A stretch of DNA of 64,000 nucleotides from positions 8,324,001 to 8,388,000 of the forward strand of contig CM073590.1 in NCBI GenBank assembly GCA_037074705.1. The letters run 5' to 3'. Shown one piece after another: positions 48,560 through 61,665 of the stretch (within the stretch, counting starts at the first letter, position 1; each line of letters starts with the position of its first letter). The position numbers were made by a program, and so were the translations under genes. The DNA is from Zhengitettix transpicula (Eukaryota; Arthropoda; Insecta; Orthoptera; Tetrigidae). The notes beneath the pieces are model-generated. The model saw nothing but the letters and a program-made list of their open reading frames with translations, searched no databases and was not told the DNA's origin.

Positions 48560-50035
48560 TGTGGGCTGTTACCCATTTTTGTAGTAGAGTAGTTGTAATC
48601 ATTTGAAGACCCATACAATCTATGTGCTTTCGATGACTTGATGGTATTGCTCCAAGTGCGTCAATAATTATCGGTATTCGCCGATCTGTCCAATTTGTAG
48701 GTCTTTGTACCGCGTATTATTTTTCTTAGACTGTCACTGGAAACTGAAATATCAATTATCTTGGGGAATTTCTTCTCGACCATGTCAAGGTTCACGCAGC
48801 GGTCCGTTGGGATTCAAAAATCCCACACGTTCTTGATTTGCTCATTTTCATATTTTATCTCTTCCTTAAGTTCCCACCAGTTGGTTTATTGACTTTATTT
48901 TAGGTCGCATTAGCAGCGACGGTCATTAACGACCTAACCTTACATATATTACATACATAACAAAATTAATTATGTATCATCATAACAATTAATTATTTTC
49001 CAGAAGTTGATAATTCTTTCTTGATAGTCCGACAAGTAGTTCCAGGAGACCTGTAAACTGTCCCTCACTAAACCCTTCCATCTCTGGAATCAAAATTGCG
49101 CTCTCATAAAATCCAGTTCAAACCAAAAATTAGTTTACAACTTCCACGCCGCGAAGGCGACCAGAAAAGATCAAATGGTCATTTCAAGAATCAGATATGA
49201 TCACTCCAAGATTGACGCACCCTCACATATTCACAAACAGCCCCCGTCCCATCTGCTATCTCTGTAACAACGTCATCACCCTGGACGACCTGACTGCTGC
49301 CGGAAATTTCAAAAAGACAGACGCCAGATTCTCGGTGAAAACAACAGACCAGTTTTGTTTGATGGAATATTTTAATTATGAGGATCATTGTTGCCACTTT
49401 GTTATGCCTCTCAATATTGTCAGTTTGTTTGTTCTTTTTATATACACATAATCGGGTGCTAAACCATTTCTTCATCATCTTTGTATAGACGTTATTTGCT
49501 GTCTTTCTGGCTCATTACAATTATACCCTCGATTCTATTGGTGCTTCATCTTGTAGCTCTGGTATTGTCTATGTAGAGCCTTATTTCGTTATCTTTCTCT
49601 TGTTCTTAACCATACTATCATTGTAGTCTTTTTTGGTTTCATCACATTTTCTTCCAACTTTTCTTCCTAACTTGCTTCTACATATTCTGCCAAAGATCGC
49701 TTTCTTGAACTTATCGTCGTTACAACGGCTTATGGGTGTAGTGCATGGTTGCTGGTTATTATCTTAAGGGTTTTGTGGCCCAGGTTTCCAATTCAATATG
49801 AGTCCATTTATTCCAGCAGTATAGCGCACGATAGGTACACTCCATGTGTTTTATAACATTCCAACAATTGAGTTTTGGCTTAAGGATTTTCTGGAGCTCT
49901 CTGATGTATTCCTTTGTTTCCTCGATGTTGCCCTCTGCATGTTTAATTTACGATTAAAGAATGTCCAGGTAATGATAAAGTGCATCTGATTCAAGACTTT
50001 TAATTTATTTACCTTTGATCTTCATTCCACTCATA
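48560..50035 (-). pseudogene. decayed LINE (non-LTR retrotransposon) polyprotein, C-terminal part
   Basis: Fragments in the right order on the - strand: about 50030-49740 gives IKSLESDALYHYLDI, then LQKILKPKLNCWNVIKHMEC and ELETWATKPL with PATMHYTHKPL, which resembles the segment after the reverse transcriptase core (YKYLGI ... RKTRKLLTMHRAHHPK in intact elements). About 49415-49390 gives IERHNKVATMI, resembling the RHNKVA segment. 48840-48560 gives WDF-IPTDRCVNLDM, EKKFPKIIDISV and IIDALGAIPSSHRKHI, resembling the ...IPSDR ... VIGALGAIPK tail of the restriction-like endonuclease region. Several stops and frameshifts separate them, and the upstream reverse transcriptase core is not recognised. 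Assignment to the R4/Dong-like group is inference. Confidence 0.6.
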
Positions 50036-51172
50036 TACAGTATGCCTCTAACGGGTTATTATCATAATTAATCAGGTTTTCTGCTGTCAAAATAGGAATA
50101 TAATAATATATATCAGAATTTTATAGACAAAGCAATAATGAATCAGATTTAGTAATTAGAGAAAATACCCCAATTTCTGCTTCTGTTTTCCAATTTGTGT
50201 TTTTCTGCAATTCTATCCGATTTTATCTTCCAATTGATAATTCAAATTTTCTACAATATCTGTGTACTGCCACTTAACCTTCAATCCGAGCTCATACCAT
50301 CTTTATCACTGAAATATTTGTTGCACTTTTGTCTGTAATCATTACCAGACACTTGACTATGATTGAAGCATTTACTGTTTCATTGTTTTGTAATAAACTG
50401 GATGTTTAGTGTTTCTGTCATGAATTATCGAAAAACTATTGGGCTACTTTGCTAATATGAAGGGAATGCCTAGGTTTAATACGTTTTCCATAATATCTAG
50501 TGTCTTAAGCAATATTTACAGACTGAAAAAAATATTTTTCTAGCAAAAAGAAGTTCCCGCCAATACATTGAGTCCCAAATAAAATATCTTGACTCTTCAT
50601 CAGAAAATTTGAGCGCACTTTCGACAGTGTAACAAGGAATATTTGAGTTTTACTAATTAAAAACCTTACAATTCCAATAAAAGTAGAATTTTAACTCTAC
50701 CAAACAAGTATCGCTTGTTGCATTCAGTAACGGGCACTCAATTTTTCGAACGACGAGTGTACATCTGACATTCTGGTACACCATTGTAAGTTTTCTATTG
50801 AATTTATAAACTTATTAAGTTCACTTAAACTGAGTTCGGTCCGCTAACTGCATCCCTAATTTTCACTAATGTATGTTACGGCATCCGAGCATAATTCGTA
50901 ATTTCACCTGGAGTGCATCTTTCAGTGTTGGAATATTATACCGAATCCCAGTTGTCCCTATAACTCTCTCTTTTATTAACCAGATGCCATCGTGTTAGGT
51001 TAAATAATGGTAAACAACATAATTTTAATTTTCAGTTTCTAAAATAATCCTTGGTATTACTGATCTTATGAGTAGAGAACCAACTAAATAGGAAATAGAT
51101 CAAAGATCTAAGGCTTTCCCAGTTTATATTTGTTGAAGAAAAAGTTTCTGGGTTTCCACCCGGGTAAAACAG

Positions 51173-51278
51173 CGATTGTAACGCGACGTTTCGAAGATCA
51201 AATGCAATGCCGTCATCTTCTAGGCGCCTAGAAAATGACGGCAGTGCATTTGGTCGTCGAAACGTCACTTTACAATCG
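51173..51278. repeat. 106-bp near-perfect palindrome (foldback)
   Basis: Two 53-nt arms meet at GGCGCC with no loop. The left arm starts CGATTGTAACGCGACGTTTC and the right arm ends GTCGAAACGTCACTTTACAATCG. Only a handful of positions mismatch. CGTCGAAACGTC again resembles the GAAACGT core of the other foldbacks. It is probably a minimal inverted pair of element ends; a transcript of either strand would form a long hairpin. Confidence 0.75.
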
Positions 51279-51994
51279 GAAGGAAACGCTTCATCTTTAT
51301 CTTAGGAAATAGATGTTGAGTTTCTTAAAATATGCACTACAGCAGCTGGCAATTACAGGATACATTAATATAAGACATGGAGGGACGCATCAGAACGTGA
51401 TATTTATTAGCTGGAGGTGTTAGGAATACAGTTGTCAATTCGTAGAATTTGAGAATATTCACAAATAGTTGATTAATTTGGAAAAGTATTTAAAAGAAAA
51501 AGTATGTCATTTATTTCTTTTTACGTTATAATTTTTCTCTTTCTCAGAGAATAAAACTATAAACTAATTCAAATATAGGTACATCGTGCTTGTATGCATA
51601 AACTTAAAATACCAAGGATGTGTATGCAATCTCCCCGTAGCGGGAATACTAAGAGTAACATGTTCAAATAGAAAGCTACATTTTAAGAATGAAACAATTA
51701 AACATAGACTACAGAAATTAGTTAAAATAATTTTTAACCGTGCACTTTTTATTACTGAACTACCCATACCAGGATTATATATTGGTGTTTAGTTGAAACA
51801 CTACCTCATATCTGAGACATAGATCTGTTGGGATCATAGATCTATCGACACAATACCTCACTAGTCATAATTTTGATTTCGGTTCTAAAGAGCTGATTTA
51901 CGTTTGATACGTACATTTATTATAATTTTTTGTTCAGTATGATGTGTATACAATCTACGAACTATTATTAATAAATTGTTCACAAAAATTCTTC

Positions 51995-52215
51995 TGGCCT
52001 ACCTAATGCAGGTTTTTCTAGGGTTTTCCCTACATTACTTTTAGGCGAATGCCGGGTAGGATCCTTAAACTATAGCCCGGGGGCCCAGGTTAATCCTTGG
52101 TTACCTTCCTCTACCCTTCCGCATCCCCCCTTTCAAATCCCTTCCTATGCTATTAAAGGGGAGTTGCCACAATGTGGATTACCCTCATGTAGCCTGTTCC
52201 CCTAAAAAAATTCAT
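51995..52215 (+). mobile_element. retroposon family A, 5'-truncated copy with A tail
   Basis: It reads in sense: GCCTACCTAATGCAGG, GGCGAATGCCGGGTAGG, CTTTCAAATCCCTTCC, ATGCTATTAAAGGGGAGTTG, CTCATGTAGCCTGTTCCCC, then TAAAAAAA. The A run right after the shared end shows which end is the 3' end of the family. Confidence 0.75.
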
Positions 52216-52848
52216 TTAGAAGTTTATTATGGAACCGTAACAATATTTTAGAGGATCGTTATTACATAAAACTATAACCTGAGAAGTTTCAAAATTGAGT
52301 TACGATCTAGTGTTATTTGTCCATATATTCATCAATTTATCATCATATTTTCGTCGACAATGCGCAGAAGGAATTAAAACTTAGATTGTATGTTTGGGGC
52401 GAACAAGATAAAGGACCCTCTCACGGTTCCTATATAAGTTCGACGGTCGGGATAATCAGCAGCCCACACAGCACGTGCTAGGTCACGTGACTGTCATACT
52501 GTCGGACTAATCTCCTCACGGGGGCTAGGGACCCACGGAACCATGAAGTCATCCAGATTAACATTGAGCAACACGCCAACTTTGACAACACTTGATTTTT
52601 CGTTAGCGAGTATGAGATGCTTTCGGAAATATTTTGGTATCAGAATGCTGATACTAATAACTGCGTGAATAATTACAAAACGGCATTGAAATTCTATTAA
52701 TTTGCCCTTTTTTTTAACTAAGAAAGATTTAGGTACTCGACCGTAAATATGAAAAAGATGGTGAATCATAAAGCTTAAAATCGACAGAATGTTACATTTC
52801 CTCAACATGGAACAGATTGTTTCGGTATTTGTGATGTATATATTTGAA

Positions 52849-52853
<5 letters not shown>

Positions 52854-52881
<28 letters not shown>
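52854..52881. repeat. (TA)n microsatellite
   Basis: Uninterrupted AT dinucleotides. The YIYIYIY stretch of a - strand open frame here is only the translated microsatellite. Confidence 0.9.
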
Positions 52882-52885
<4 letters not shown>

Positions 52886-53175
52886 TTTGAAATATCAATA
52901 ATAACTAACTAATAGTTACTAATAGCCTCATTATATTAATAATTATTTCTACAACAATATTTTATCATTTTACTGAACCGAGTAGGAATATTTCATGCTT
53001 ATATTGCAGAATTATATTAAATTGTAATTCACGTTAGAATTTTTATGGGAGTTTAATGATAACATTTAATCATATTCGTTTATTATATTTACAAAAATCC
53101 AAATAAATAGTGCTTAATAATAATCTAGTCGAACAATTATAATATCCTGACAGCTTTTTTAAATAAATTATATGT

Positions 53176-53462
53176 TAAAAACACAAGCCTATTGGTCGGA
53201 AAAATTTATTATAATAATTAAAACATAATATTGAACAGACACAACGTTTCATCCATAATTAAGGCCTCTTCAAGTGTATGATTATAATTTAATTCAGTTA
53301 TAATTTATTATAAAACATTGTCAATCTATATTTTATTATAATAAATTATAACTGAATTGAATTGTAATTGTACACACGAAAAGGAGTGAAAGATTGTGTC
53401 TGTTAAATATTATGTTTTAAATATTGTAATAAATTTTTCTGTTCTATAGGCTGGTGTTTTTA
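53176..53462. mobile_element. foldback element, arms over 100 bp
   Basis: Left AACACAAGCCTATTGGTCGG, AAAAATTTATTATAATAATT, AAAACATAATATTGAACAGACACAACG, GAATTATAACTGAATTG-type sequence is matched in inverted orientation on the right (TGTGTCTGTTAAATATTATG, TAATAAATTTTTCTG, CTATAGGCTGGTGTTTT). The left arm carries a decayed TTGAAGAGGCC...GGATGAAAC version of the hammerhead-like motif. No coding sequence is seen. Confidence 0.65.
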
Positions 53463-55019
53463 GTATTAATAATAATAATCTATTTGTTCAAACTTGCAAT
53501 ATAATTGAGCTCTGTATTTTTCACCGCTTCTGGTGTAATTGTCAATTTATTTGTTATTAATTTCTTTATTTGTAATGAATATACATTGGATTAATTGAGT
53601 ATGAGTATGAGTGTGTAATTATTATACTATAATTCTTTCATATAATAATTGACAATGCATTTTGAAAATATTTGGTATAAATTATAAAAATGACAGTTAA
53701 TTGTTTATAAATACAATTACATTGAAAAATTCAAGATACAGAGATTTATTTAGAATCCCACTATTTTTTACAAGTCTTATATGTCCGGGGTTTATAACCT
53801 AATATTTATAAAAAATTATTGTTAAAAATATATTATAATATTTGCATTAATTTATCAACTTTGCAAAACAAATTAATTTCATTAATTCTTCATTCATTAT
53901 ACAACCATTGATCAACATATAACAATTAATTATTATATTTGTGCACTTATGGCAATGACAGACAAAGGTATTATTCTTAAAATGGCGCAGAAATACGAAT
54001 ACCATAAATCAAATCGAAGAATAACTCTTTATTTTTTGCATGGAGTGAATATTCAGCGTATTAAAAATATTTAAACTAGACGGATTGCTGAATCCTGTAG
54101 AGACAGAGGAAGATTATAAAATTCATTAAAGCAATACATATTGCCTGGAACTTTAAAAATAAGTGTAAATAAGCTATAATTTTTTAATACAATGTTATTA
54201 AAATGTAGAGGACTTGATATTAATGCGTCTCTAAATAAAATTTAATTTAAAAAATAAATAGATGCCAACACCACAATGTAAGAATTGAATGTCAATGCCT
54301 ATATATGTAATGTATGTAATTCTCTTATCAATAACAAAAAGTGTTTTTACATCAACACGATAACAATTTATATGGCCCATAACGACAACAAAAAAATTAT
54401 ATTTTGATTGGGGGTTCCTTATCTCATCCCCCTGGCCATGCGATCATAGCCGCATGAGGCAATGAGTTGTATATTACGCTACAAAATGTTTATCAGAGTA
54501 TAAATGATATATCAAGACGATATAAAAGAAGGCATAAGAAAATTAATATTTAATATAATCTGACAATTATCTTTTAATAAAAATAAGTAATACATCCAAT
54601 ATTTCAGAAAAATTGATTTTCCTCCAAAATTTTGGGTTTTCTTCGGATAATCACGTAAAATATCGTTTCGAAAGTATGAAAATGCTAAATTAGAAAAAAT
54701 ATGAATTTATAGCCATGAACTGCGTCCTATGACGGTTGTAGCCGATATGATAAGGAAATTACCTATGAAATATAATTAATTATAGAGTAATTAAATTAAT
54801 AAGTATTTTACATTTTGTAATATTTAAAATTTATATTTCATTGACATCATCAAAGCGTCGAAATAAATACATGTAACAGATATATATATTTTTTGCAATG
54901 AAAGAAGGTCGAAGCAAACGAAGAAATTCCACGATTTGTATAGCGCAGCAGGTGAAAGCAGCGAACAAATAACACGTCCTTGAATAACTGCAATTCTCTC
55001 ATTCAATACGACAAATGGC
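53463..55019. other. very AT-rich stretch, nothing recognised
   Basis: Low-complexity AT-rich sequence without coding signals or assigned repeats. Confidence 0.6.
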
Positions 55020-55380
55020 CTCGGTAGTTTTCCAAAATGCAAAAATTCTTTTCTGGCTTTACATCGCGGTACTTTCCAGGTGCGGTACGGCGCGCTGAGC
55101 GTGATCGCGCATATATTGCGGCGCATACCTGCACGTCCCCGCCATTACGCGCCCCTCGGCCCCCTTTTCAAAGTAGTCAGGTAATTTACAACCCCCCACT
55201 CCCCCCCCAGTGCACCCGCGGTGTCGCCGAGCTCAGATTCCTCGCTTCTCCACACCGTCCTAATTGAGCCGGCCCACGAGTCATAAAAGTAATCCTCTCC
55301 TCCAATGACATGATTAACTACAATGTAGTTCTTTCCTTGCCACCGGATTACGCATTTTGTAAGCACAGGAGCAAATCAGG
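55020..55380. promoter_or_regulatory. candidate intronic enhancer with two K50 sites
   Basis: CpG-rich (GGTGCGGTACGGCGCGCTGAG, TTGCGGCGCATACC) then AAAGTAATCCTCTCC (TAATCC at 55290-55295), CATGATTAAC and CCACCGGATTACGC (GGATTA at 55345-55350). Two exact K50-type sites in opposite orientation within 60 bp make this one of the best Otd-target candidates. Confidence 0.4.
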
Positions 55381-58300
55381 CTTGGAAAGTCAAGGAGTCT
55401 TCTTTATATTTATTAAACTACTTATACATAGTTTGAGGGACCAGAGAAAGGTATGGAGAACGAGTTCAAGAAAACTTGTCCATTGCCAATACTTTAGTTA
55501 TGAAAATAACGTGGTTCGAATGTTTAAACTTCATTTATTTACAGGAAAGTTCTCTATCCGTTACATGTAAAATAATTGTAATTGATACAATAGAAATTTC
55601 TGAAATTGAGTCAGACAAGAGAAGACTCATAAATGTTTACAACACAAACGACCCTATCCAGGTAGTGAGGAAAATATAGATGGGAAAGAGAGTATCTAGT
55701 CCCTGTTTCTATTGCATCCACAGACTTAAAAATATAATTGATCGGCATCAACAGTAATTGATGCACTCAGAGCCCCAGATGATAAAGATCCTTAACTTTA
55801 AGAAACACAAATAAACAGTAACAAGGTATTAAAACCACAGAATTGAGGAAAACAAGATACACGAATTAACAGCATCATTTGCGTGTTTCAGAAACAATAT
55901 AATGACGTATAAATTACTGCATAATACTTCCATCACCAATGGTGGCCACTTGATTCAGTTGCCATTATAGAGCCAGAGGCCCTCTTCAGCATTGGATTTG
56001 AGATAGAGGCTCTTTTATTATTAACTGAACTGAAGGGCGCTAAGATACTATTTTTTTTTTAACATTATTTGTGTTTGGGTGGAAGCAGGCTTATTTTACT
56101 TTTTCGGATCAGGGAAACGTTTTCAGTTTAAGCTTCGATTTTCAACTGATCTTAGATGGTTATATTAGAATGGTGAGAAATTGCGGAGCTGTAACTCTCG
56201 GTATTTTTTTTAGAATATAGTGGATGATTTCCGGGGGAAGGTGTATTTGAATTGAGGTTTCAGGTGGAAGATGGATAGGACTTTTGGGATGTTGTTTTTC
56301 ATGAATCTAAGTCTGTAAGATACAAAGAGATGGGCAAGACGTTGGTGGAAAAAGTGGATATTTAGAAGGCGATTGTGTTGGAATTAGTTGATGGATGGGT
56401 ATCACCAATGATTAAAACTGTCCTTTACTCTGAGAAATGAAAACAGTAATTGAATGCTGTATGTTAGCACAGGTAAACTAAGATAGTGTTCTAAAGATTG
56501 TATTTTTACGTCTGTTTATATTAAATAAATAATGCAGTTTTCTGACCGATACCAGACAACATTTATATTTATTTTCGACAGCGTTTCGGTACGTGTTTGT
56601 ACCTTCCTCAGGTCTTTCCTGCGGAGAAATTGTACTAAATAATTTTTTTGTTATCGAGAAGCCAATGAATTTATAAAAGTGTTTGAACAAAAAATATTAT
56701 ACTATTAACACAATGAAATTAAGAAACAATCACCTTAATACGCTTAATGTTAAAAACTATTTTCACATCCTATTGAAAAGAACACAAACTTTTAAGGCCC
56801 TTATTCACAAACTACACACAAGTGCGGTCACAACCAAGCTGAAGACGAGGTAGAAAAACAAATTTATCAATAGATAGAGTCAGCTAATACACACAGCACA
56901 GTCCTCATTACCAGAGTCCAGTATTATTTTGGATAGCGCGATTTGGAAGAAGTAAAATGGTGAAATTTTATTGACAACCAATTGAGTTTGAATCTTAAAT
57001 ATGTTTCATCGTACGTTTGTTTTAGTGAGTAAACTTTCATTTAGGGAGAAAAATTTCCAATAGTACACAGTCGTAAAAGGAATTACTTGCATGATCTGAA
57101 AAAACAGTACTGAGGTAAATAACTTAGATTAACGTTTTATTTTCGGAGCATGCTAGGTAAATATTTTATTATTTCTCCGTAACTTAAGTAGTCAATTCTG
57201 CGTCGTACGTACTTCTTCCGGGCACTGGCACGTCCCAGGGTCATCGCTATGGTGTTCATAAAATAAAATAAATAACTTAATCCGGTTCAGTGAAGAAGGT
57301 TTAAAGTAAAATATTATTTTGTCTTGCATGTACGTCAGCTATGGTCTAATAGTGTGAGATCACGTCACCCGACAACATTGAGTTACGTCGCACTCTGATA
57401 AAAATATCGCCTTGTCCATAAGTTCAGCACCCCCAACAGTATTATATATTACTAGGGGTTTTGCCAGAACTTAGATAGTTTATTTTGGATGAAAAGTGAG
57501 AAAAAAGGAGGGGGGATAAAAACCATGGTTACAAAAATGTAGAACTTATGCAAGTATGAACGTAACGTATAAACAAACCTGTTGGTGTTGAACGAACACT
57601 TCAATCTTGTTTAATATATATGTGTATATATATATATATATGTACTTATGTATGTGTCTGATAAGGTACTGGAGGAGTGTGTTGCAATGAAAACAAATAA
57701 TTCATAAAATGTTGCGACGGGTTGACAAAACCATGAATTAGTGTGTTCATAAAAATGCTCCATTAAAATTATAGAGGCACCTACTTAAACAATATGTACT
57801 CCTAGCGTTTTTTAGGAAATAAACTTTTGGGAAGACATATTTTCAGTGGTAAAATTTTTGTGATTTAGGTAAATGGGTACTTATTTTAGAAGTTGGTCTT
57901 TTAAGCAATTTCAATAAAATAAACTAACATTTGAGTGTGTCCAAATTTAGAAAGATTATGAGGTAAATGGTTTTGAATTTAGAAAAGCGTGCCAATGTTT
58001 TCATGCGCATTAAAATTGCTTGAATAAACTCAAGTATTTGAGACCAGTAACGAAAAAGCCTATCAATGGTGCGTATCGATATTGTATTTAGTATAATACT
58101 AAATTCCTGCTAAGTGAATGATACACTCCGATTCTTTTGTGTCTCTTGAAATCGCTTCAGAGACTAACGACAAGCTTAGTAAAATTTATTCTCTTCGAAG
58201 AATAAATTTTCATCTTGATAACCCTACACTCCATTTCTAATCAATTTTTTCCATAAAACAATAAACATCAGCAAGGCTGCCGTCACTTCATTTCTGAATC
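55381..58300. other. unassigned stretch
   Basis: Apart from the hammerhead-like motif at 56581-56611 and a short TA/TG tract near 57615-57640, no gene or known repeat is seen. Confidence 0.5.
56581..56611 (-). ncRNA. hammerhead-like motif (possible ribozyme)
   Basis: On the - strand: CTGAGGA, one A, GGTAC, the loop AAACAC, GTACC, then GAAACGC. The five-base-pair stem is perfect and different in sequence from the other copies. It is the cleanest example in the window, with one extra base relative to the canonical hammerhead. The surrounding repeat is not resolved. Confidence 0.45.
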
Positions 58301-58301
58301 G

Positions 58302-58302
<1 letters not shown>

Positions 58303-58350
<48 letters not shown>

Positions 58351-58363
58351 TATATATATATAT
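58303..58363. repeat. (TA)n microsatellite
   Basis: TA dinucleotides interrupted once by GT near 58348. Confidence 0.9.
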
Positions 58364-58689
58364 CCTTAATAAGCTCTTTTATTATACTAATTGATTTTCT
58401 TTCATCTACTATTCTGTGCCGTGGTCCGTGCCATTCCGACTGGCATCTACGATTTATTATATGTTTCACTGTTCTTATAAGTATCGTCAAACTTCAAGAA
58501 GTTTCTTTTCATCGCGGCTTGTTATTTTTCTTGCTTGAGCAACTTGCATTTCTTGTAATTTTTTTATAATTTATCGTTTATGATCAACATGCTAATACAG
58601 CTCGAATGCCTGCCCCAGGAATTTAAAAACTTATTATATGAAGCGTAAGGCTTTGATATAAATACTGAAGAGGACTGTACTATACCGAC

Positions 58690-58718
58690 GTTTCGTCCAT
58701 GTATTACGACCTCTTCAG
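58690..58718 (-). ncRNA. hammerhead-like motif (possible ribozyme)
   Basis: On the - strand: CTGAAGA, one G, GTC, the loop GTAATACATG, GAC, then GAAACGTCGG. The stem is three base pairs long. Confidence 0.35.
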
Positions 58719-59263
58719 GCCGTTTATTTATTTATATTATTTTAAATGTCAGATATTTTTCATCAATTTGTATTCCATTAAAGAGAAGTGGCATGTTTCG
58801 CAAAAAATATATTACTATGAAATACGTCTGTTAAGATTAACAACTATAATAATACTACATTGAGGACAGTCTCCAGTAATATTTTATTTAAATGCGTTGA
58901 AAGCATTCGACAATTGTCATATTCATTCTTAAAAATTGCAAAATTCAAATAATTAGAAAGGTATGGTAATGAGGTAGTAATTAAACTTACATATTAAGTT
59001 AGTTATATATATTACGTAGGAAACGTAATATCAATGTTAAGAAAAATATTCTTTACTTTAGGGAAGTATGTCCTTTTTTAGAGCTCTGGTTTTTAACCAG
59101 AATGTAATAAAATTTGTGACCATTTTGTTTCTTGGTTTATTTGGTTTAATTAAACATAAGTTAATTGCTTGTTTTAATCAAATTTTCAATCTTTTTGAAT
59201 TTAATGTGCCATTATTTAATTTATTAATAATTTTTTAGATGTTCTTGATTAATATTTCCAAAA

Positions 59264-59292
59264 CTGAAGAGGTCCTAATCCAAGGACGAGAC
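59264..59292 (+). ncRNA. hammerhead-like motif, GAGAC variant
   Basis: CTGAAGA, one G, GTCC, the loop TAATCCAA, GGAC, then GAGACGTC. The four-base-pair stem is intact, but the conserved GAAA has become GAGA, so a ribozyme would be inactive. Confidence 0.3.
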
Positions 59293-59514
59293 GTCTTAAT
59301 GTAATTTCAAAAATTAATGTTTTGTTATTAATTGTTTTATTAACTTCATTAATTTTATTTCTGGCTTAATAGCCACAAATTATAGTATGCTTGTATTACA
59401 GGTCAGGTAATTTTTATAATTTAACCAGAGTGTTTAAATTAATATAAGTTGTTACACCTAGATGAGGGGTGAGATATGTATAGACTCGGGGTAAAGACAT
59501 TGGCATACAGATTA

Positions 59515-59772
59515 ATTAGAGCAGTTGACTGCCTGCCTCCAAATCTGACCGAGGCTTGGAATCGAGAATATTGCTTCCCCTTCAGGAAACCTGCCTCCGG
59601 TTTTCCTGATGTATGTTTCCCTCGGGTTTTCTCTGCAACACATTTTAGACAAGTAGAATTCTTAAACTACAGCCAGGGAGTCCTAATTCACCCTTTAATA
59701 CCTTACTATTCCATACTATGCTATTATGGGGATGTGGCCAGAATGTAAATTATCCTGTAGTAGCCTTATGTA
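59515..59772 (+). mobile_element. retroposon family A, very diverged copy
   Basis: ACTGCCTGCCTCCAAATCTGACCGAGG, GAATTCTTAAACTACAGCC, ATACTATGCTATTATGGGGATG, CAGAATGTAAATTATCC and GTAGTAGCC keep the order of the family with large internal loss. Confidence 0.5.
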
Positions 59773-60559
59773 AGACAAAAAATATTTATTTCTGTTTCAA
59801 CGATTACAAAATGTTGACCAGTTCAAGTAAATTGAAAATATTTTGGCGCATGATGGCTAAGTCACGAAGCAAGTTAGGTGACGTATCCCAACGTCGAAGA
59901 CAGCATTCGCAAAGAAAAAGAGACCTACTAACGTGCAAATAGAATCTAGAATTACAGGAGAACCTGGTATTGTGTTACGTCTGGAGCAGGCCTTTGTATG
60001 GATGAAACACCTTGACATAGAAAGAGGCACTAGAAAGTTTTTAAATGTGAAGTTGGAAGAGAGTTGAAAAAATAAAGTTAACAGATATGGTAAAAATAAA
60101 GAGGTTCTTTGTAGAGTAAATGAGAAGAGATCCATCTCGACTACAGTTTTTAAGAGCAGCTGCTAGACGACTTGAAAGGAAAAAAAAGATGAGATATTGG
60201 TTGATGAAAGAAGAATCAAGGAACAGGGAAAACTGAAGGAGGTAATTTACAGACCAAGTCCAGGGACCTGAAAATACACAGAAAACTTAATAATAATAAT
60301 TTCACAAATTAACTATCAAATTGTATTGAAAAATTAACTGTTTCAATAAGACTCGTTGATGCGTGACCAAAATTTTCGCTCACATGCAACAGAAAAATAA
60401 CATTATACGTGAAATTTAACTTCTATGGTGAGTAGTCTTTATGAAGAAAACATTTTTATTTTAATATCAATAATTTACCAGCACATACTTTTAAGTTGTA
60501 TCGCCAGAACGCTGAATTTGAGACTACTTCTCCTTGACATACATATGGAGATATATGCA

Positions 60560-60563
<4 letters not shown>

Positions 60564-60615
<52 letters not shown>
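60564..60615. repeat. (TA)n microsatellite
   Basis: Uninterrupted TA dinucleotides, the longest of the TA tracts. Confidence 0.95.
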
Positions 60616-60616
<1 letters not shown>

Positions 60617-61464
60617 TTCAATTTTAAAATGCAATATTGTCCATTGGGTAAATTACAATTTCTTACTAATGAAAGTTTGTATGACTGAGTTGAGTGGAGA
60701 AAAGTGAAACATTTCCTCATAGTTAATTATAGAAACTTAGTGAGTGAATGCGCAAATGAAAATAATATGTATATACAGTTGTGTGACATGAATCCCGTAG
60801 TCTGAAGCCTGGATCGCGATGGTGTAAGCTATCCTGGCGGGTTGAAACCCCAGCAGCTCTCGTGTTTCCCAGGTCGATACACGTGGCAGTGGTGCGGCTT
60901 CCCTGCGTCGATTGCCGCTTGCCATTTAAACATGTAGAATTTACAGCAGAAAGACAATGTTCTCGACATACAATCAAACAACAAGCGAATCACAAAATTG
61001 TAATGTAGACATCGAGAATGATTGTCGCGAAGCGTCAATTGGCATTGATCAATCCACTACGGCATTCATGTCATAGAAATTATTTACATTCTCACATTCA
61101 CTCGGTAAGTTCCTATAATTAATTTCATAAATAACTCTGGAGATATATTTCACATTGCATAAATTGTTATGCTAACAGGCTTTGACTATGTGTCTTTATA
61201 GGTTATTAAAAATAATTTTCATTTGATATACTGCACATATAGGTTGCTTATTTATAAGTAGTTTAAGTGTTTAATGTTAAGAAATGAATTACCTGATTTT
61301 CTTATCCTTTAACTGTTATCGCTGTATTACAGTTCTTAAAAAGTAGGATTGGCGGAAGACAAATCCAATGTTAATTTAAGACAGAAAAGTACACATATTT
61401 CAGAAGTAGTTTCAAATAAAAATATAATACGTCAGTTTTTAAATGTGATAATAAGATAAAATAT

Positions 61465-61665
61465 CCAAATGTAAAAAAAAATGAAGTGATGATGTAAATA
61501 CCACACAATGTTTCTGGAAAGTGTATTATGCTATAATGTCACACTTGGCTATTGTGATTTTTTTAGCACCTAAAGAAAGGCACAAAGTTTTCAGAATCGT
61601 TTTGTGCTATTTATATTAACAAGTCATTTAGTCTGTCATTTGGCTATTTTATTCAGCAGCATTTG
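61465..61665. mobile_element. decayed Penelope-like 3' end pair
   Basis: Left GAAGTGATGATGTAAATACC, ACACAATGTTTCTGG and right TTTAGCACCTAAAGAAAGGC, ACAAAGTTTTCAGAATCG, TTTTGTGCTATTTATATTAAC, TTTGGCTATTTTATT are diverged inverted relatives of the same element end. Confidence 0.5.

Noticed and set aside
52494..52898. 134-codon - strand open frame
   Set aside because: Its start is a translated TA microsatellite (YIYIYIY) and the rest shows no family resemblance.
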